Positions 1 to 8,223 of a stretch of DNA of 64,000 bases are shown piece after piece. Each line of letters begins with the position of its first letter. Within the stretch, counting starts at the first letter, position 1. The notes below the pieces were generated by a model. The model was not told the DNA's origin, did no database searches, and saw only the letters and a list, made by a program, of their open reading frames with translations. This stretch comes from JAFDWI01 sp964449375 (GTDB lineage: Bacteria > Actinomycetota > Acidimicrobiia > Acidimicrobiales > Iamiaceae). The translations under genes were made by a program, and so were the position numbers. The DNA is taken from the NCBI GenBank assembly GCA_964449375.1, contig CAYVAS010000005.1, positions 1 through 64,000 on the forward strand, in the 5' to 3' direction.

Positions 1-978
1 GTCATCACCCCCGCCCTGATCACGGGCGCCACCGCCGACCGGCTCAAGTTCTCGGCCTACGCGGTGTTCATCGGCATCTGGATGGTGCTGGTGTACGTGC
101 CGATCGCCCACTGGGTGTTCGGCGGCGGCTGGCTCGCCGCCCGCGGTGCGCTCGACTTCGCCGGTGGCGCCGTGGTGCACATGAACGCCGGCGCCGCGGC
201 GCTCGCGCTGGTGCTCGTGTTGGGCAAGCGCAAAGGTTGGCCCAGGGAACGGATGCACCCGCACTCGTTGCCGCTCACGATGCTGGGCACCGGCATCCTG
301 TGGTTCGGCTGGTTCGGCTTCAACGCCGGTTCCGCTTTGGCAGCCGACGGACTCGCCGGCCAGGCGGCGTTGAACACCTTCATCGCCGCTTCGGCGGCCA
401 TGCTCGGTTGGCTGGCCGTCGAACGGCTACGCAGCGGCCACGCCACGACTCTGGGCGCCGCGTCGGGCATCGGGGCGGGGCTGGTGGCCATCACCCCCTG
501 CGCCGGGTTCGTGGGAACGATGCCCTCGCTGCTCATCGGGCTGGTCGCCGGCGTGGTCTGTGTGCTGGCGATCGGTTGGAAGAACCGGCTCGGCTACGAC
601 GACGCCCTCGACGTGGTCGGCGTGCACCTCGTCGGCGGTCTGGTCGGCACCCTGCTGCTCGGCCTGTTCGCGGACACCGCGGTCAACGCGGCGGGTGCCG
701 ACGGGCTGTTGCTGGGCGGCGGCGCCGGACTGCTGGGAGAGCAGGCCCTCGCCGCGCTGGTCACGGTGGGCTTCTCGTTCGTCGTGTCGCTGCTGATCGC
801 CAAGGGCATCGACCTGGTGATCGGGTTGCGGGTGGACGAGGCCACCGAAGCCGAAGGGCTCGACCTCGTCGTCCACGCCGAGGCCGCCTACAACTTCGGC
901 AATCTCGGCTCGCTCGGTCGTCCCTCGACCCTGCCGTCGACGAACCCCACGACCATCACCGAGGAGGAACTGGTGTGA
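1..978 (+). CDS. amt: Ammonium transporter Amt (5' truncated by window edge)
   Basis: C-terminal 325 residues of an Amt/MEP/Rh channel; the frame is open from base 1, so the start lies outside the window. It would conduct ammonium across the cytoplasmic membrane. Visible are successive hydrophobic segments, the family-type stretch VVHMNAGAAAL and the signature around HPHSLPLTMLGTGILWFGWF, followed by a short hydrophilic C-terminal tail that in this family contacts PII. The stop overlaps the start of glnB (GTGTGA), the classic amt-glnB-glnD arrangement, so the channel is expected to be gated by the neighbouring PII protein. Identification is firm; only the N-terminus is missing. Confidence 0.95.
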   Translation, partial: VITPALITGATADRLKFSAYAVFIGIWMVLVYVPIAHWVFGGGWLAARGALDFAGGAVVHMNAGAAALALVLVLGKRKGWPRERMHPHSLPLTMLGTGILWFGWFGFNAGSALAADGLAGQAALNTFIAASAAMLGWLAVERLRSGHATTLGAASGIGAGLVAITPCAGFVGTMPSLLIGLVAGVVCVLAIGWKNRLGYDDALDVVGVHLVGGLVGTLLLGLFADTAVNAAGADGLLLGGGAGLLGEQALAALVTVGFSFVVSLLIAKGIDLVIGLRVDEATEAEGLDLVVHAEAAYNFGNLGSLGRPSTLPSTNPTTITEEELV

Positions 979-1313
979 AGCTCATCACCGCGATCGTCAA
1001 ACCGTTCAAGGTCGACGACATCAAGGAGGCGCTGGCGGTCACCGGCGTGCACGGCATGACCGTGACCGAGGTTCAGGGTTTCGGACGCCAGGCCGGGCAC
1101 ACCGAGGTGTACCGGGGCGCCGAATACCAGGTCGACTTCATCCCGCCGGTCCGCAGCGCGGGCGTGGTCACCGCAGACCGGGTCGACGCCGTGGTCGACG
1201 CGATCACCTTCGCCGGTCGGACCGGCAAGATCGGCGACGGCAAGATCTGGGTGTCTCCCCTGGATCACGTGGTCCGGATCCGCACGGGTGAACGCGGCGA
1301 GGACGCCGTGTGA
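975..1313 (+). CDS. glnB: Nitrogen regulatory protein PII
   Basis: A 112-residue PII signal protein (GlnB/GlnK family), the normal length. It reads 2-oxoglutarate, ATP/ADP and glutamine status and regulates Amt and nitrogen assimilation. The T-loop segment VYRGAEYQVDF places the modifiable tyrosine at residue 51, and the C-terminal signature GKIGDGKIWV is present. In actinobacteria this tyrosine is adenylylated rather than uridylylated by the GlnD homologue. The GTG start at 975 overlaps the amt stop, and its own stop overlaps the glnD start by four bases, so the three genes are translationally coupled. The operon context suggests the GlnK subtype. Confidence 0.95.
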   Translation: MKLITAIVKPFKVDDIKEALAVTGVHGMTVTEVQGFGRQAGHTEVYRGAEYQVDFIPPVRSAGVVTADRVDAVVDAITFAGRTGKIGDGKIWVSPLDHVVRIRTGERGEDAV

Positions 1314-3628
1314 GCACCCGGGGCGGTCCGGGTCCGGTGGTCGACTTCCGGGTCGCCCGTGAGCTCCTCGTCGCCGAGTCACCACTCGGCGGCGGGGAGT
1401 TCCGCCGCGCCCTGGCCGGGCTCTGCGACGCTTGGGTGGCCGAGCTGTTCGACGCCGCGGCCGCCGAGACTGAACTCGGGTGCACCGACCTGGCGCTGGT
1501 GGCGCTCGGCGGCTACGGGCGCGGCGAGTTGTGGCCGGGCAGCGACCTGGACCTGGCGGTGATCCACCGGGGCCGCCCGGGCGACGCGGCCCGAATCGCC
1601 GAAGCCGTGTGGTATCCGGTCTGGGACGCGGGGCTGCGACTCGGCCACGGGGTCCGCGGGGTCGCCGACGCGGTCGCCACCGTGGGATCCGACCTGGCCT
1701 CGGCCACCTCGCTGCTCGATGCCCGCCGGCTCGCCGGCGACGCCGACGTCGTGGCCGAGCTGTCGAGTGGGATGCGGGCGGCCTGGGCCGGGTCGCTGCC
1801 GTGGGTGGCCGGCGGGTTGCGGGCCGACGCCGCGCAGCGACGGGCCCGCTCGGGCGACGTGGCGTTTCTGGTCGAACCGGATCTCAAGGTGGGCGGTGGC
1901 GGGCTTCGCGACGCCCGGATCCCGGGGTGGCTGGCGGTGGGGGGCGCCGGGCTCGACGCCGCCGACGCCGCCGCGCTCGACGCCGCAGCCACCTGGTTGG
2001 CCGATGTCCGCCTGGCGCTGCACCGAGTCGCGCCGGGTGTGGGAGACGTGCTGCGACTGGAGGACCAGGACGCGGTCGCCGCCGCGCTGGGATGCGTTGA
2101 CGCAGACGAGTTGATGACCCGGGTGGCCCGGGCGGCGCGCCGCATCGACTGGTTGGTGGCGGTGCTCTTCGACGGTGTCGGCACCGCCATCGGCGGTCCC
2201 GGGCACCCGGGCGACCCCACCACCGAGTCGGGGGCGGACTGGGACGTGGGCGACCCCGTCGCGCTGCTCACCCGGCTCGCGGCGGTCGCCCGGTCCGGCG
2301 GTCGGCTGGACCGGCGACTGCTGGGGCGCCTGGCCTCCCAGATGCCCGCGCCGCCCGAACCCTGGGACGCCGCGACCCGTCAGGCCTTCGTCGCGCTGCT
2401 CGGTGCCGGCCCGGGCATGATCGGCGTGGTGGAGGCCCTCGACCAGGTGGGGGTCTGGGAACGCCTGGTACCCGAGTGGCACCTGGTGCGTTCCCGCGCC
2501 CAACGCACCACCCACCATCGCTTCACGGTGGACCGTCATCTGCTCGAGACGGTGGCGATCGCGGCGGGCTTCACCGACCGGGTCTCCCGACCGGATCTGC
2601 TCCTGGTCGCTGCGCTGGCCCACGACCTTGGCAAGGGCCAGGGTGCGGACCATTCCGTCGCCGGGGTCGCCACGGTGGAGCGTCTCGCGCCGCGCCTGGG
2701 GTTCGACCCGGTCGACACCGCCACGTTGGGCGATCTGGTCCGCCACCACCTGCTGCTGCCCGAGGTGGCGACCCGACGCGACATCGGCGACGCCGCCACG
2801 ATCGACTCGGTCGCGGCGACCGTGGCGTCGCTGGAGTTCCTGGGGTTGTTGGCGGCGCTCACCGAAGCCGACGCCCGCGCGACGGGTCCGACGGCGTGGA
2901 CCGACTGGAAGGCCGGCCTGGTCCGCACCCTGGTCGAACGCGTCGGCGCCACGCTCACCGGTACCGACGCCGGGAGTTTCCGTGGTGCGTTCCCCTCCCC
3001 CGCCCAGCGACGATTGGCCGAATCGGGGGTCACGTCGGTGCACGGGACGGAACGGACCCTGACCGTGGTGACCCCGGACCGCCCGGGCGTGTTCTGGCGG
3101 GTCGCCGGCGCGCTCGTCCTGTCGGGGCTGAACGTGGTCTCGGCCGAGGCCACCGTCGTGGACGGCATGGCTCTGGAGGTGTTCGCCGTGGCGCCGGCCT
3201 TCGCGCACGGGGAGCTCGAGGACCGCGTGGTGATCGATTGGCCCCGGGTCGGTGCCCTGGTCGAGGCGGCACTCGCGGGTCGGGTGGCGGTGGCGGCGCG
3301 GGTGGCGGCCCGGGCCACCACCTACCGGCGACGGCCCCGCGGCGCCGACACCGGCGTGCGGATCCGTTTCGACGACCTCGGCGGCCCGGCCACCGGGCGC
3401 GCGTCGATCATCGAGGTCGACGCCCCCGACCACCTCGGCGTGCTCTTCGCGATCACCCATGCGCTGGCCGAACTCGACGTGGACATCGGCTACGCCCGGG
3501 TTGAGACCCGCAGCGAACGGGTGGTCGACGCGTTCTCGATCACCTGCCGCTCCGGGGCGTCCGTCGCCGATCCGGAGTTCCGTGCCGAGCTCGAACGGGC
3601 GGTCCGCCACGGCCTCGCCGCGGCCTGA
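1310..3628 (+). CDS. glnD: [Protein-PII] nucleotidyltransferase GlnD
   Basis: A 772-residue bifunctional enzyme that modifies and demodifies PII. Residues 67-82 carry the nucleotidyltransferase motif GGYGRGELWPGSDLDL, with the Gly-x-Asp-x-Asp metal site. An HD hydrolase domain follows at about residues 400-440 (HHRFTVDRH and AHDLGKG). Two ACT domains close the protein, at about 583-640 (VTPDRPGVFWRVAGALVLSG) and 700-765 (VDAPDHLGVLFAI). This is the full canonical order and roughly family length. GTG at 1310 overlaps the glnB stop. In actinobacterial relatives the enzyme adenylylates PII; which nucleotide is used here cannot be read from sequence. Confidence 0.95.
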   Translation: MSTRGGPGPVVDFRVARELLVAESPLGGGEFRRALAGLCDAWVAELFDAAAAETELGCTDLALVALGGYGRGELWPGSDLDLAVIHRGRPGDAARIAEAVWYPVWDAGLRLGHGVRGVADAVATVGSDLASATSLLDARRLAGDADVVAELSSGMRAAWAGSLPWVAGGLRADAAQRRARSGDVAFLVEPDLKVGGGGLRDARIPGWLAVGGAGLDAADAAALDAAATWLADVRLALHRVAPGVGDVLRLEDQDAVAAALGCVDADELMTRVARAARRIDWLVAVLFDGVGTAIGGPGHPGDPTTESGADWDVGDPVALLTRLAAVARSGGRLDRRLLGRLASQMPAPPEPWDAATRQAFVALLGAGPGMIGVVEALDQVGVWERLVPEWHLVRSRAQRTTHHRFTVDRHLLETVAIAAGFTDRVSRPDLLLVAALAHDLGKGQGADHSVAGVATVERLAPRLGFDPVDTATLGDLVRHHLLLPEVATRRDIGDAATIDSVAATVASLEFLGLLAALTEADARATGPTAWTDWKAGLVRTLVERVGATLTGTDAGSFRGAFPSPAQRRLAESGVTSVHGTERTLTVVTPDRPGVFWRVAGALVLSGLNVVSAEATVVDGMALEVFAVAPAFAHGELEDRVVIDWPRVGALVEAALAGRVAVAARVAARATTYRRRPRGADTGVRIRFDDLGGPATGRASIIEVDAPDHLGVLFAITHALAELDVDIGYARVETRSERVVDAFSITCRSGASVADPEFRAELERAVRHGLAAA

Positions 3629-3675
3629 CCGGACGTGGGGGGCTCGCACCGATGCGCCCCATGAGTTGACAGTCC

Positions 3676-3705
3676 TTGTCGCAGAAGATCGCCGCGGACT
3701 AGGTT
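3676..3705 (+). promoter_or_regulatory. Candidate promoter of the PqqD/Tat/glycine-rich gene
   Basis: TTGTCG (3676-3681), an 18-bp spacer and TAGGTT (3700-3705) lie 77 bases upstream of the ATG at 3783, which itself has a GAGAGGGGA ribosome-binding site at 3766-3774. The -10 fits the TAnnnT pattern used elsewhere in the window. It shows the gene is probably transcribed independently of glnD. Confidence 0.35.
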
Positions 3706-3782
3706 CGGTGGCGTAGGCGCATGAGGGGGGTGGGAGGAGGCACGACGGTGCCGACCGATCAACGCGAGAGGGGAATCTCCAC

Positions 3783-4982
3783 ATGGCATGCACGCTCCGT
3801 TCCGGACTGCGGATCGAACCGGTCGACGACGGCTACCTGGTCCTGCGACCGGACCACGGCGACGTCGTCCACCTCACCGGTGACCAGGCCGCGGCCCTCG
3901 AATCGGCGCGCGCCACCGCAGCCGATCCACCCGCCCACCTCCAGGTGGCGACCGCCGGGCTGATCGAGCTCGGCATCGTCGAATCCGACACCTGGTCCCG
4001 CCGCCGCATCCTGGCCCTCGGGGGCGCCGCGGCCGCGGCCGGCGTGGCGGTCGTCGCGCTGCCCGGCGTCGCCGCCGCCGCCTCCCAGCCCACCTCCACC
4101 GCGCCTCCCACCACGTCGGCGCCCCCACCCTTGAACCTGCCGTTCGAGTACCTGATTCTCGCGGGTGGCGGCGCCGGCGGAGACTTCACGGTCGACAACG
4201 GCGGCAGCCCCGGGGGCGGCGGCGGTGGGGGCGGCGGCGTCATCACCGGGACGGCCACCCGTTGGTCCGGCGCGACCACCGTCGGGGTCGGGATCGGCGG
4301 CCGCACCGACTCGATCTCGGGCCGCGGGGGCGTGTCGCGCATCCAGGGCGTCGCTCAGGCGAGTGGCGGCGGGCGAGGTGCCGACGCCTTCGTGGCGGCC
4401 TCCCACGGCGACTCGGGTGGGGGCGGTGCTCCCGCCAACTGGGAGGCTGGCACGGTCGCCGGATTCGGCAACGTCGGGGGAACGGCCGCGTCGCAGCGGT
4501 TCTACGTCCCAGCCGAACAGACCTACTACACCGCCTACGCCGGCGGCGGTGGCGGCGGACGGGGTTCGGCCGGCGGGAACGCGGTCGCCAATGCCGATGC
4601 TGCCCAAGGCGGCGACGGTGGCGACGGGGTCTACCAGCCCCTGGCCGCGCTGCTCGGCATCGGCGTGGACGGTTGGGTGTCCGGCGGGGGTGGGGGCAGC
4701 GCGGGCACGACCTGGCCGACCCAGACCCCCGTCGGCGGGACCGGAGGTGTCGGTGGCGGTGGCAACGGTCCGACGGCGGGCGCCGGCTCGACCCCGGGAC
4801 TCGACAACACCGGAGGCGGTGGCGGGGCGGGGTCCAACGGCGGCTCGGGCGCGGTGATCATCTCCTATGAGATCGCCGCGGCGGGCGGTCGGACGATCAC
4901 CGGGGGGACCGTGACCGACATCGGGACGCGCCGCTACCACGTGTACACGACGCCCGGAACGTACACGTTCGACATCGGCTGA
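3783..4982 (+). CDS. PqqD-like domain fused to a Tat-exported glycine-rich protein
   Basis: A 399-residue protein with an unusual layout. Residues 1-70 resemble a PqqD-like fold (DGYLVLRPDHGDVVHLTGDQ, then a helical part ending GLIELGIV). A twin-arginine signal follows inside the protein: RRR at 73-75, a hydrophobic stretch at 76-99 and a small-residue cleavage region. After a Thr/Pro linker, residues ~127-370 are glycine-rich with many runs of four or more glycines. The last strand, YHVYTTPGTYTFDI, resembles the closing strand of glycine-rich adhesin-type domains. The gene stands alone here, but its modules recur as separate genes in the island at 47.8-61 kb. The enzyme partner and function are unknown. 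The ATG at 3783 follows a good ribosome-binding site. Confidence 0.7.
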   Translation: MACTLRSGLRIEPVDDGYLVLRPDHGDVVHLTGDQAAALESARATAADPPAHLQVATAGLIELGIVESDTWSRRRILALGGAAAAAGVAVVALPGVAAAASQPTSTAPPTTSAPPPLNLPFEYLILAGGGAGGDFTVDNGGSPGGGGGGGGGVITGTATRWSGATTVGVGIGGRTDSISGRGGVSRIQGVAQASGGGRGADAFVAASHGDSGGGGAPANWEAGTVAGFGNVGGTAASQRFYVPAEQTYYTAYAGGGGGGRGSAGGNAVANADAAQGGDGGDGVYQPLAALLGIGVDGWVSGGGGGSAGTTWPTQTPVGGTGGVGGGGNGPTAGAGSTPGLDNTGGGGGAGSNGGSGAVIISYEIAAAGGRTITGGTVTDIGTRRYHVYTTPGTYTFDIG

Positions 4983-4983
4983 G

Positions 4984-5009
4984 CGACGAAGAGCCGCACG
5001 GCTTCGTCG
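4984..5009 (+). terminator. Hairpin after the glycine-rich gene
   Basis: CGACGAA (4984-4990) pairs with TTCGTCG (5003-5009), and inside it GCCG (4993-4996) pairs with CGGC (4999-5002), with a two-base bulge. It starts two bases after the stop codon. There is no T-tract, so termination is plausible rather than certain. Confidence 0.4.
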
Positions 5010-5049
5010 TCGGCTGCTCGATCGGCGGTCGCTCATCTACGATCGCCGG

Positions 5050-5753
5050 GTGCCGACCTCGATCAGACCTCGCACGCGTGGCCCGCGCGTCGCGGTCATC
5101 TTCGACATGGACGGGGTACTGGTCGACTCGGAGATCATCGTCGGTCGGATCGAGGCCGAGATGCTCACCGAACTGGGTGCCCAGATCACCCTGGACGACA
5201 TCGTCCGCAACTTCATGGGCCTTTCGGACGCGTCCATGGCCGAGGCGCTGCGGCGCGACTGGGGCATCGAGCTTCCCGGCACCTTCGACGCCGAACGCAC
5301 CGCCCGTACGTACGCGGCGTTCGCCACCGACCTGCGCGCGGTCCCGGGGTCCAGAACGTGCTCACCGACCTGGCCGGGCGCGGCGTGCCCCGGGCTGTGG
5401 CGTCGTCCAGCGCCACCGAACGCATCGCCCGCAGCCTGGCGCTCACCGGGCTCACCGACCATTTCGCTCCCCACCTGTACTCGGCGTCGATGGTGCCCAA
5501 CGGCAAACCCGCGCCTGACCTGTTCCTCCACGCCGCGTCCCAGCTCGGGGTCGAACCCGGCGACTGCGTCGTGGTCGAGGACGCCGTGCCCGGTGTGCTC
5601 GCCGGTGTCGCCGCCGGGATGCGCGTGATCGGTTTCACCGCCGCCGGTCACTGTGGTGCCGACCACGCCGCCGGACTCGTTGGTGCAGGAGCCGACGAGG
5701 TCGCCGCCACCGCAGCCGAACTCACCGACCTGCTCGACCGCCTCGGGAGCTGA
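5050..5753 (+). pseudogene. HAD-family phosphatase (beta-phosphoglucomutase-like), frameshifted
   Basis: The N-terminal part (from GTG 5050) has the HAD motif I DMDGVLVDSE and a cap region. The C-terminal part, in the -1 frame from about 5349, carries motif III-type KPAPDLF and motif IV-type VVVEDAVPGVLAG. The two halves join exactly if the reading frame slips back one base at the G-run 5346-5349, giving ...VPG-VQNVLTDLAG. Together they form a normal ~234-residue HAD subfamily IA enzyme acting on small phosphorylated substrates. The break is either a one-base deletion or sequencing error, or a programmed slip, since the site reads CCCGGGG. TACGAT (5038-5043) lies six bases before the GTG, consistent with a leaderless start. 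Confidence 0.75.
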
Positions 5754-5787
5754 TGCGGTCCCGTGCGTCGCACGCGGACGACCTCGG

Positions 5788-6555
5788 TCAGGTGCTGGGC
5801 GAGGACGGAGCCACGTGCGGCGCGGCGCGTCCGCTCGGAATGCCGGTGGTCGCCCCGGGGGTCGGCGAGCCGCCACGGGGCGGAGCGGTGCCGGTACCGA
5901 CGAGATCGCCGAGCTGGTCGACGCGGTCGACGAGATGATCGGGTGACGCGGCGGCAAGCTCGGTGGCGGTCTGGTTGCCCCAGGTCACCCCGCAGGTGAC
6001 GGCGCCGGCGCTGCGTCCCATGGCCAGGTCGAAGGTGGTGTCGCCGATGACCAGCGTGCGGGCGGTCGGGACGCCGACCGAATCGGCGACGCGCAGGACC
6101 ATCTCGGGGTGCGGTTTGGGGTTCGTCACGTCGTCGTCGCAGACCACCGCGGCAAACCGATCGGCGATGCCGAACTGCTCCAGCATGGCTTCCAGGCTGG
6201 CCCGACCCCGGCTGGTGGTGATCGCGCACGGCCTCCCGATGTGCCCGATCTGCTCCAGCAGCAACGCCACGCCGTCGAAGAGCGTGGCCTCGGTCAGCAC
6301 CCGCACCGCGAACACCTCCCGGTAGTGCGCGACGAGCGCGGCGACCTCGTCGGGGTTGCTCACACCGGTGATTCGTGAGAAGACCTGGGAGAGCGGCAGA
6401 CCGATCGACGCCGCGACGGTGGTCGCGTCCAGGTCACCGAGATCGCGTTCGGCGAACACCTGGGAGAACGAACCGAGGATCACCCGCCGGGTGTCGGCCA
6501 GGGTGCCGTCGAAGTCCCACACCAACAATTCGGGGTCGCCACCGGTCCGGGCCAT
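5788..6555 (-). CDS. HAD-family hydrolase (phosphoglycolate phosphatase-like)
   Basis: A 255-residue HAD subfamily IA phosphohydrolase, likely cytoplasmic and acting on a small phosphorylated metabolite. Motif I is DFDGTLADT near the N-terminus, motif II TTSRG (threonine/serine after the cap), motif III KPHPE and motif IV VIGDTTFDLAMG, all in order with a helical cap between I and II. The final ~30 residues after DQLGDL are Pro/Gly-rich and look like a non-conserved extension. It is convergent with the frameshifted HAD gene, and the two are distinct in sequence. CAGAAT lies seven bases upstream of the ATG at 6555, so the mRNA may be leaderless. Confidence 0.85.
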   Translation of the reverse strand: MARTGGDPELLVWDFDGTLADTRRVILGSFSQVFAERDLGDLDATTVAASIGLPLSQVFSRITGVSNPDEVAALVAHYREVFAVRVLTEATLFDGVALLLEQIGHIGRPCAITTSRGRASLEAMLEQFGIADRFAAVVCDDDVTNPKPHPEMVLRVADSVGVPTARTLVIGDTTFDLAMGRSAGAVTCGVTWGNQTATELAAASPDHLVDRVDQLGDLVGTGTAPPRGGSPTPGATTGIPSGRAAPHVAPSSPST

Positions 6556-6660
6556 GTCGTAGATTCTGCCAGTACCGCGCCGGAGGACCGCTGTGCCGCC
6601 GCTCGCCGTCGTGCCAGAACCCTCGGGTCAACGGGGTGGGCCGGGGAGGGCCGGGAGGGG

Positions 6661-7911
6661 CTACTCGTCGATGAGTTCGTGGTTGTTGTAGGCGTCGTAG
6701 GCCGCCAGGTCCAGGAACCCATGGCCGGAGTAGTTGAACAGGATCACCCGTTCCTCGCCGGACTCCTTGGCCGCCAGGGCCTCGTCGATCGCGCCACGGA
6801 TCGCGTGCGCGGTTTCGGGCGCGGCGACCTTGCCTTCGGTGCGGGCGAAGAGCACCGCGGCCTCGAAGACCTTGGTCTGGGGTGTGGCGACCGCTTCGAC
6901 CCGGCCCGACTTGACCATCGCCGAGATGATCGGGCTGGCGCCGTGGTAGCGCAGCCCTCCGGCGTGGATCTGGGGCGGCATGAAGTCGCCCCCGAGCGAG
7001 TACATCGGCAGCAGCGGGGTCAACCCGGCCGTGTCGCCGTAGTCGTATCCGAAGCTGCCCTGGGTGAGGGTGGGACACGAGGTGGGTTCCATCGCCAGCA
7101 GCCGGACCTCGGCGTCCTCCATGAAGGGGAAGGCGATGCCACCGAAGTTGGACCCGCCGCCGTGGGAGGACAGCACCACGTCGGGCCGGGTCTCGCCGGC
7201 CTTGGCGAGCTGTTCCTTGGCCTCCAGGCCGATCACGGTCTGGTGAAGCAACACGTGGTTGAGCACCGACCCCAGCGAGTAGTGGGTGTCGGAACGCCCC
7301 GCGGCGTCGGCGACCGCGTCGGAGATCGCCATGCCGAGCGAGCCGGGGTTGTAGGGGTCCTCCACCGGGGAGGGCACGCACTCGGCGCCCCAGGTCTCCA
7401 TCAGGATGCGGCGGTAGGGCTTGGACTCATAGGAGGTCCGCACCATGTAGACCTTGCAGGCGATGCCGTACTGGGCGGTCGCGAAGGCCAGCGACGAGCC
7501 CCACTGTCCGGCGCCGGTCTCGGTGGCGATCCGGGTGATGCCCTCGGCTTTGTTGTAGTACGCCTGGGGCACCGCGGTGTTGGGTTTGTGCGACCCGGCC
7601 GGCGAGACCGACTCGTCCTTGTAGTAGATGCGTGCCGGTGTGCCAAGCTCCGCTTCCAGCCGGGTGGCGCGCACCAGTGGAGTTGGCCGCCACAGCCGCA
7701 GGATGTCGAGCACCTCGCCGGGCACGTCGATCCAGGGTTCCGCCGACATCTCCTGTTCGATCAGGCCCATGGGGAACAGCGGCGCCAGGTCGTCGGGGCC
7801 GGCAGGTTCGCGGGTGCCCGGATGCAGCGGTGGCTCCATCGGTTCGGGCAGTCGCGGCAACGCGTTGTACCACGCGGTGGGGATCTCGTTCGAGGAGAGG
7901 TCGAAGCGCAT
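6661..7911 (-). CDS. trpB: Tryptophan synthase beta chain, TrpB2 type
   Basis: A 416-residue PLP enzyme of the TrpB2 subclass, which condenses serine with indole. The PLP lysine lies in AGSHKPNTA, the glutamate/GAGQWG region in ATETGAGQWGSSLA, and a glycine-rich phosphate cradle in SSHGGGSNFGG. The N-terminus PTAWYNALPRLP is typical of TrpB2 and differs from the classical TrpB that pairs with TrpA. No trpA or other trp gene is adjacent, which suits a stand-alone or indole-salvage role. It is transcribed divergently from the leuA leader; TACGAT (7920-7925) sits eight bases upstream of the ATG, implying a leaderless message. Confidence 0.9.
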   Translation of the reverse strand: MRFDLSSNEIPTAWYNALPRLPEPMEPPLHPGTREPAGPDDLAPLFPMGLIEQEMSAEPWIDVPGEVLDILRLWRPTPLVRATRLEAELGTPARIYYKDESVSPAGSHKPNTAVPQAYYNKAEGITRIATETGAGQWGSSLAFATAQYGIACKVYMVRTSYESKPYRRILMETWGAECVPSPVEDPYNPGSLGMAISDAVADAAGRSDTHYSLGSVLNHVLLHQTVIGLEAKEQLAKAGETRPDVVLSSHGGGSNFGGIAFPFMEDAEVRLLAMEPTSCPTLTQGSFGYDYGDTAGLTPLLPMYSLGGDFMPPQIHAGGLRYHGASPIISAMVKSGRVEAVATPQTKVFEAAVLFARTEGKVAAPETAHAIRGAIDEALAAKESGEERVILFNYSGHGFLDLAAYDAYNNHELIDE

Positions 7912-8013
7912 GAGCGCCGATCGTAGTGCGAATGTCGGCCTTCATCACACGGGCCGAACATGGGCCGGCACGGGGCCGGACCCGGACCGGCATCCGGTCT
8001 GGAGACCCCGACG

Positions 8014-8042
8014 TTGACATTCCACCGGTCGCACGGCAGGAT
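8014..8042 (+). promoter_or_regulatory. leuA promoter
   Basis: TTGACA (8014-8019), an exact 17-bp spacer and CAGGAT (8037-8042). Transcription would begin near 8049-8051, right at the ATG of the leader peptide, so the leader would be translated from a leaderless transcript. Confidence 0.65.
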
Positions 8043-8050
8043 TGACTCCG

Positions 8051-8086
8051 ATGACCCGTTCCGCGACCCTGCTGCTTCTCGTGTAG
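8051..8086 (+). CDS. leuA leader peptide
   Basis: An 11-codon reading frame, MTRSATLLLLV followed by TAG, with four consecutive leucine codons (CTG CTG CTT CTC, 8069-8080). Its ATG sits at the predicted transcription start, and its stop abuts a 10-bp hairpin followed by an intrinsic terminator ahead of leuA. The layout is that of ribosome-mediated leucine attenuation: a ribosome stalled at uncharged Leu codons would change RNA folding and permit read-through into leuA. The peptide itself needs no function. Attenuators of this kind upstream of leuA are known in actinobacteria. Confidence 0.8.
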   Translation: MTRSATLLLLV

Positions 8087-8113
8087 GCGAACGCCGCCAT
8101 ATCGGTGTTCGCC
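8086..8113 (+). promoter_or_regulatory. leuA leader hairpin (anti-terminator/pause element)
   Basis: GGCGAACGCC (8086-8095) pairs with GGTGTTCGCC (8104-8113), ten pairs including one G-T, with an eight-base loop. It begins at the last base of the leader stop codon, so ribosome position would decide whether it forms. It directly precedes the terminator hairpin. Confidence 0.6.
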
Positions 8114-8158
8114 GAAGCTCCTGTGCCTGTCGATCAGGCCGGGAGCTTCTTGCGTTTT
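8114..8158 (+). terminator. leuA attenuator (intrinsic terminator)
   Basis: GAAGCTCC (8114-8121) pairs with GGAGCTTC (8142-8149), with an inner GCCTG/CAGGC stem (8125-8129 with 8135-8139). It is followed by TTGCGTTTT. This is a strong Rho-independent terminator located before leuA rather than after a gene, as expected of an attenuator. Confidence 0.8.
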
Positions 8159-8223
8159 CCGGCGCCGTTGCGGTCAGATCATCTTCCGGTCACCCCGTCT
8201 CCGACACAGAACCGAGCCTTCCC

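Noticed and set aside
3666..3705. TTGACA at 3666 as -35 of the gene at 3783 with TAGGTT as -10
   Set aside because: The spacer would be 28 bp, far too long; TTGTCG at 3676 gives 18 bp instead.
1379..3793. Long Arg/Gly-rich frame antisense to glnD and other antisense frames
   Set aside because: High-GC DNA produces long shadow frames; composition is Arg/Ala/Gly-rich with no domains and the sense strand is a clear GlnD.
7960..8223. A 659-residue LeuA starting upstream at 7960
   Set aside because: The extra 88 codons would run through the promoter, leader peptide and terminator; the standard LeuA start is ATG 8224.
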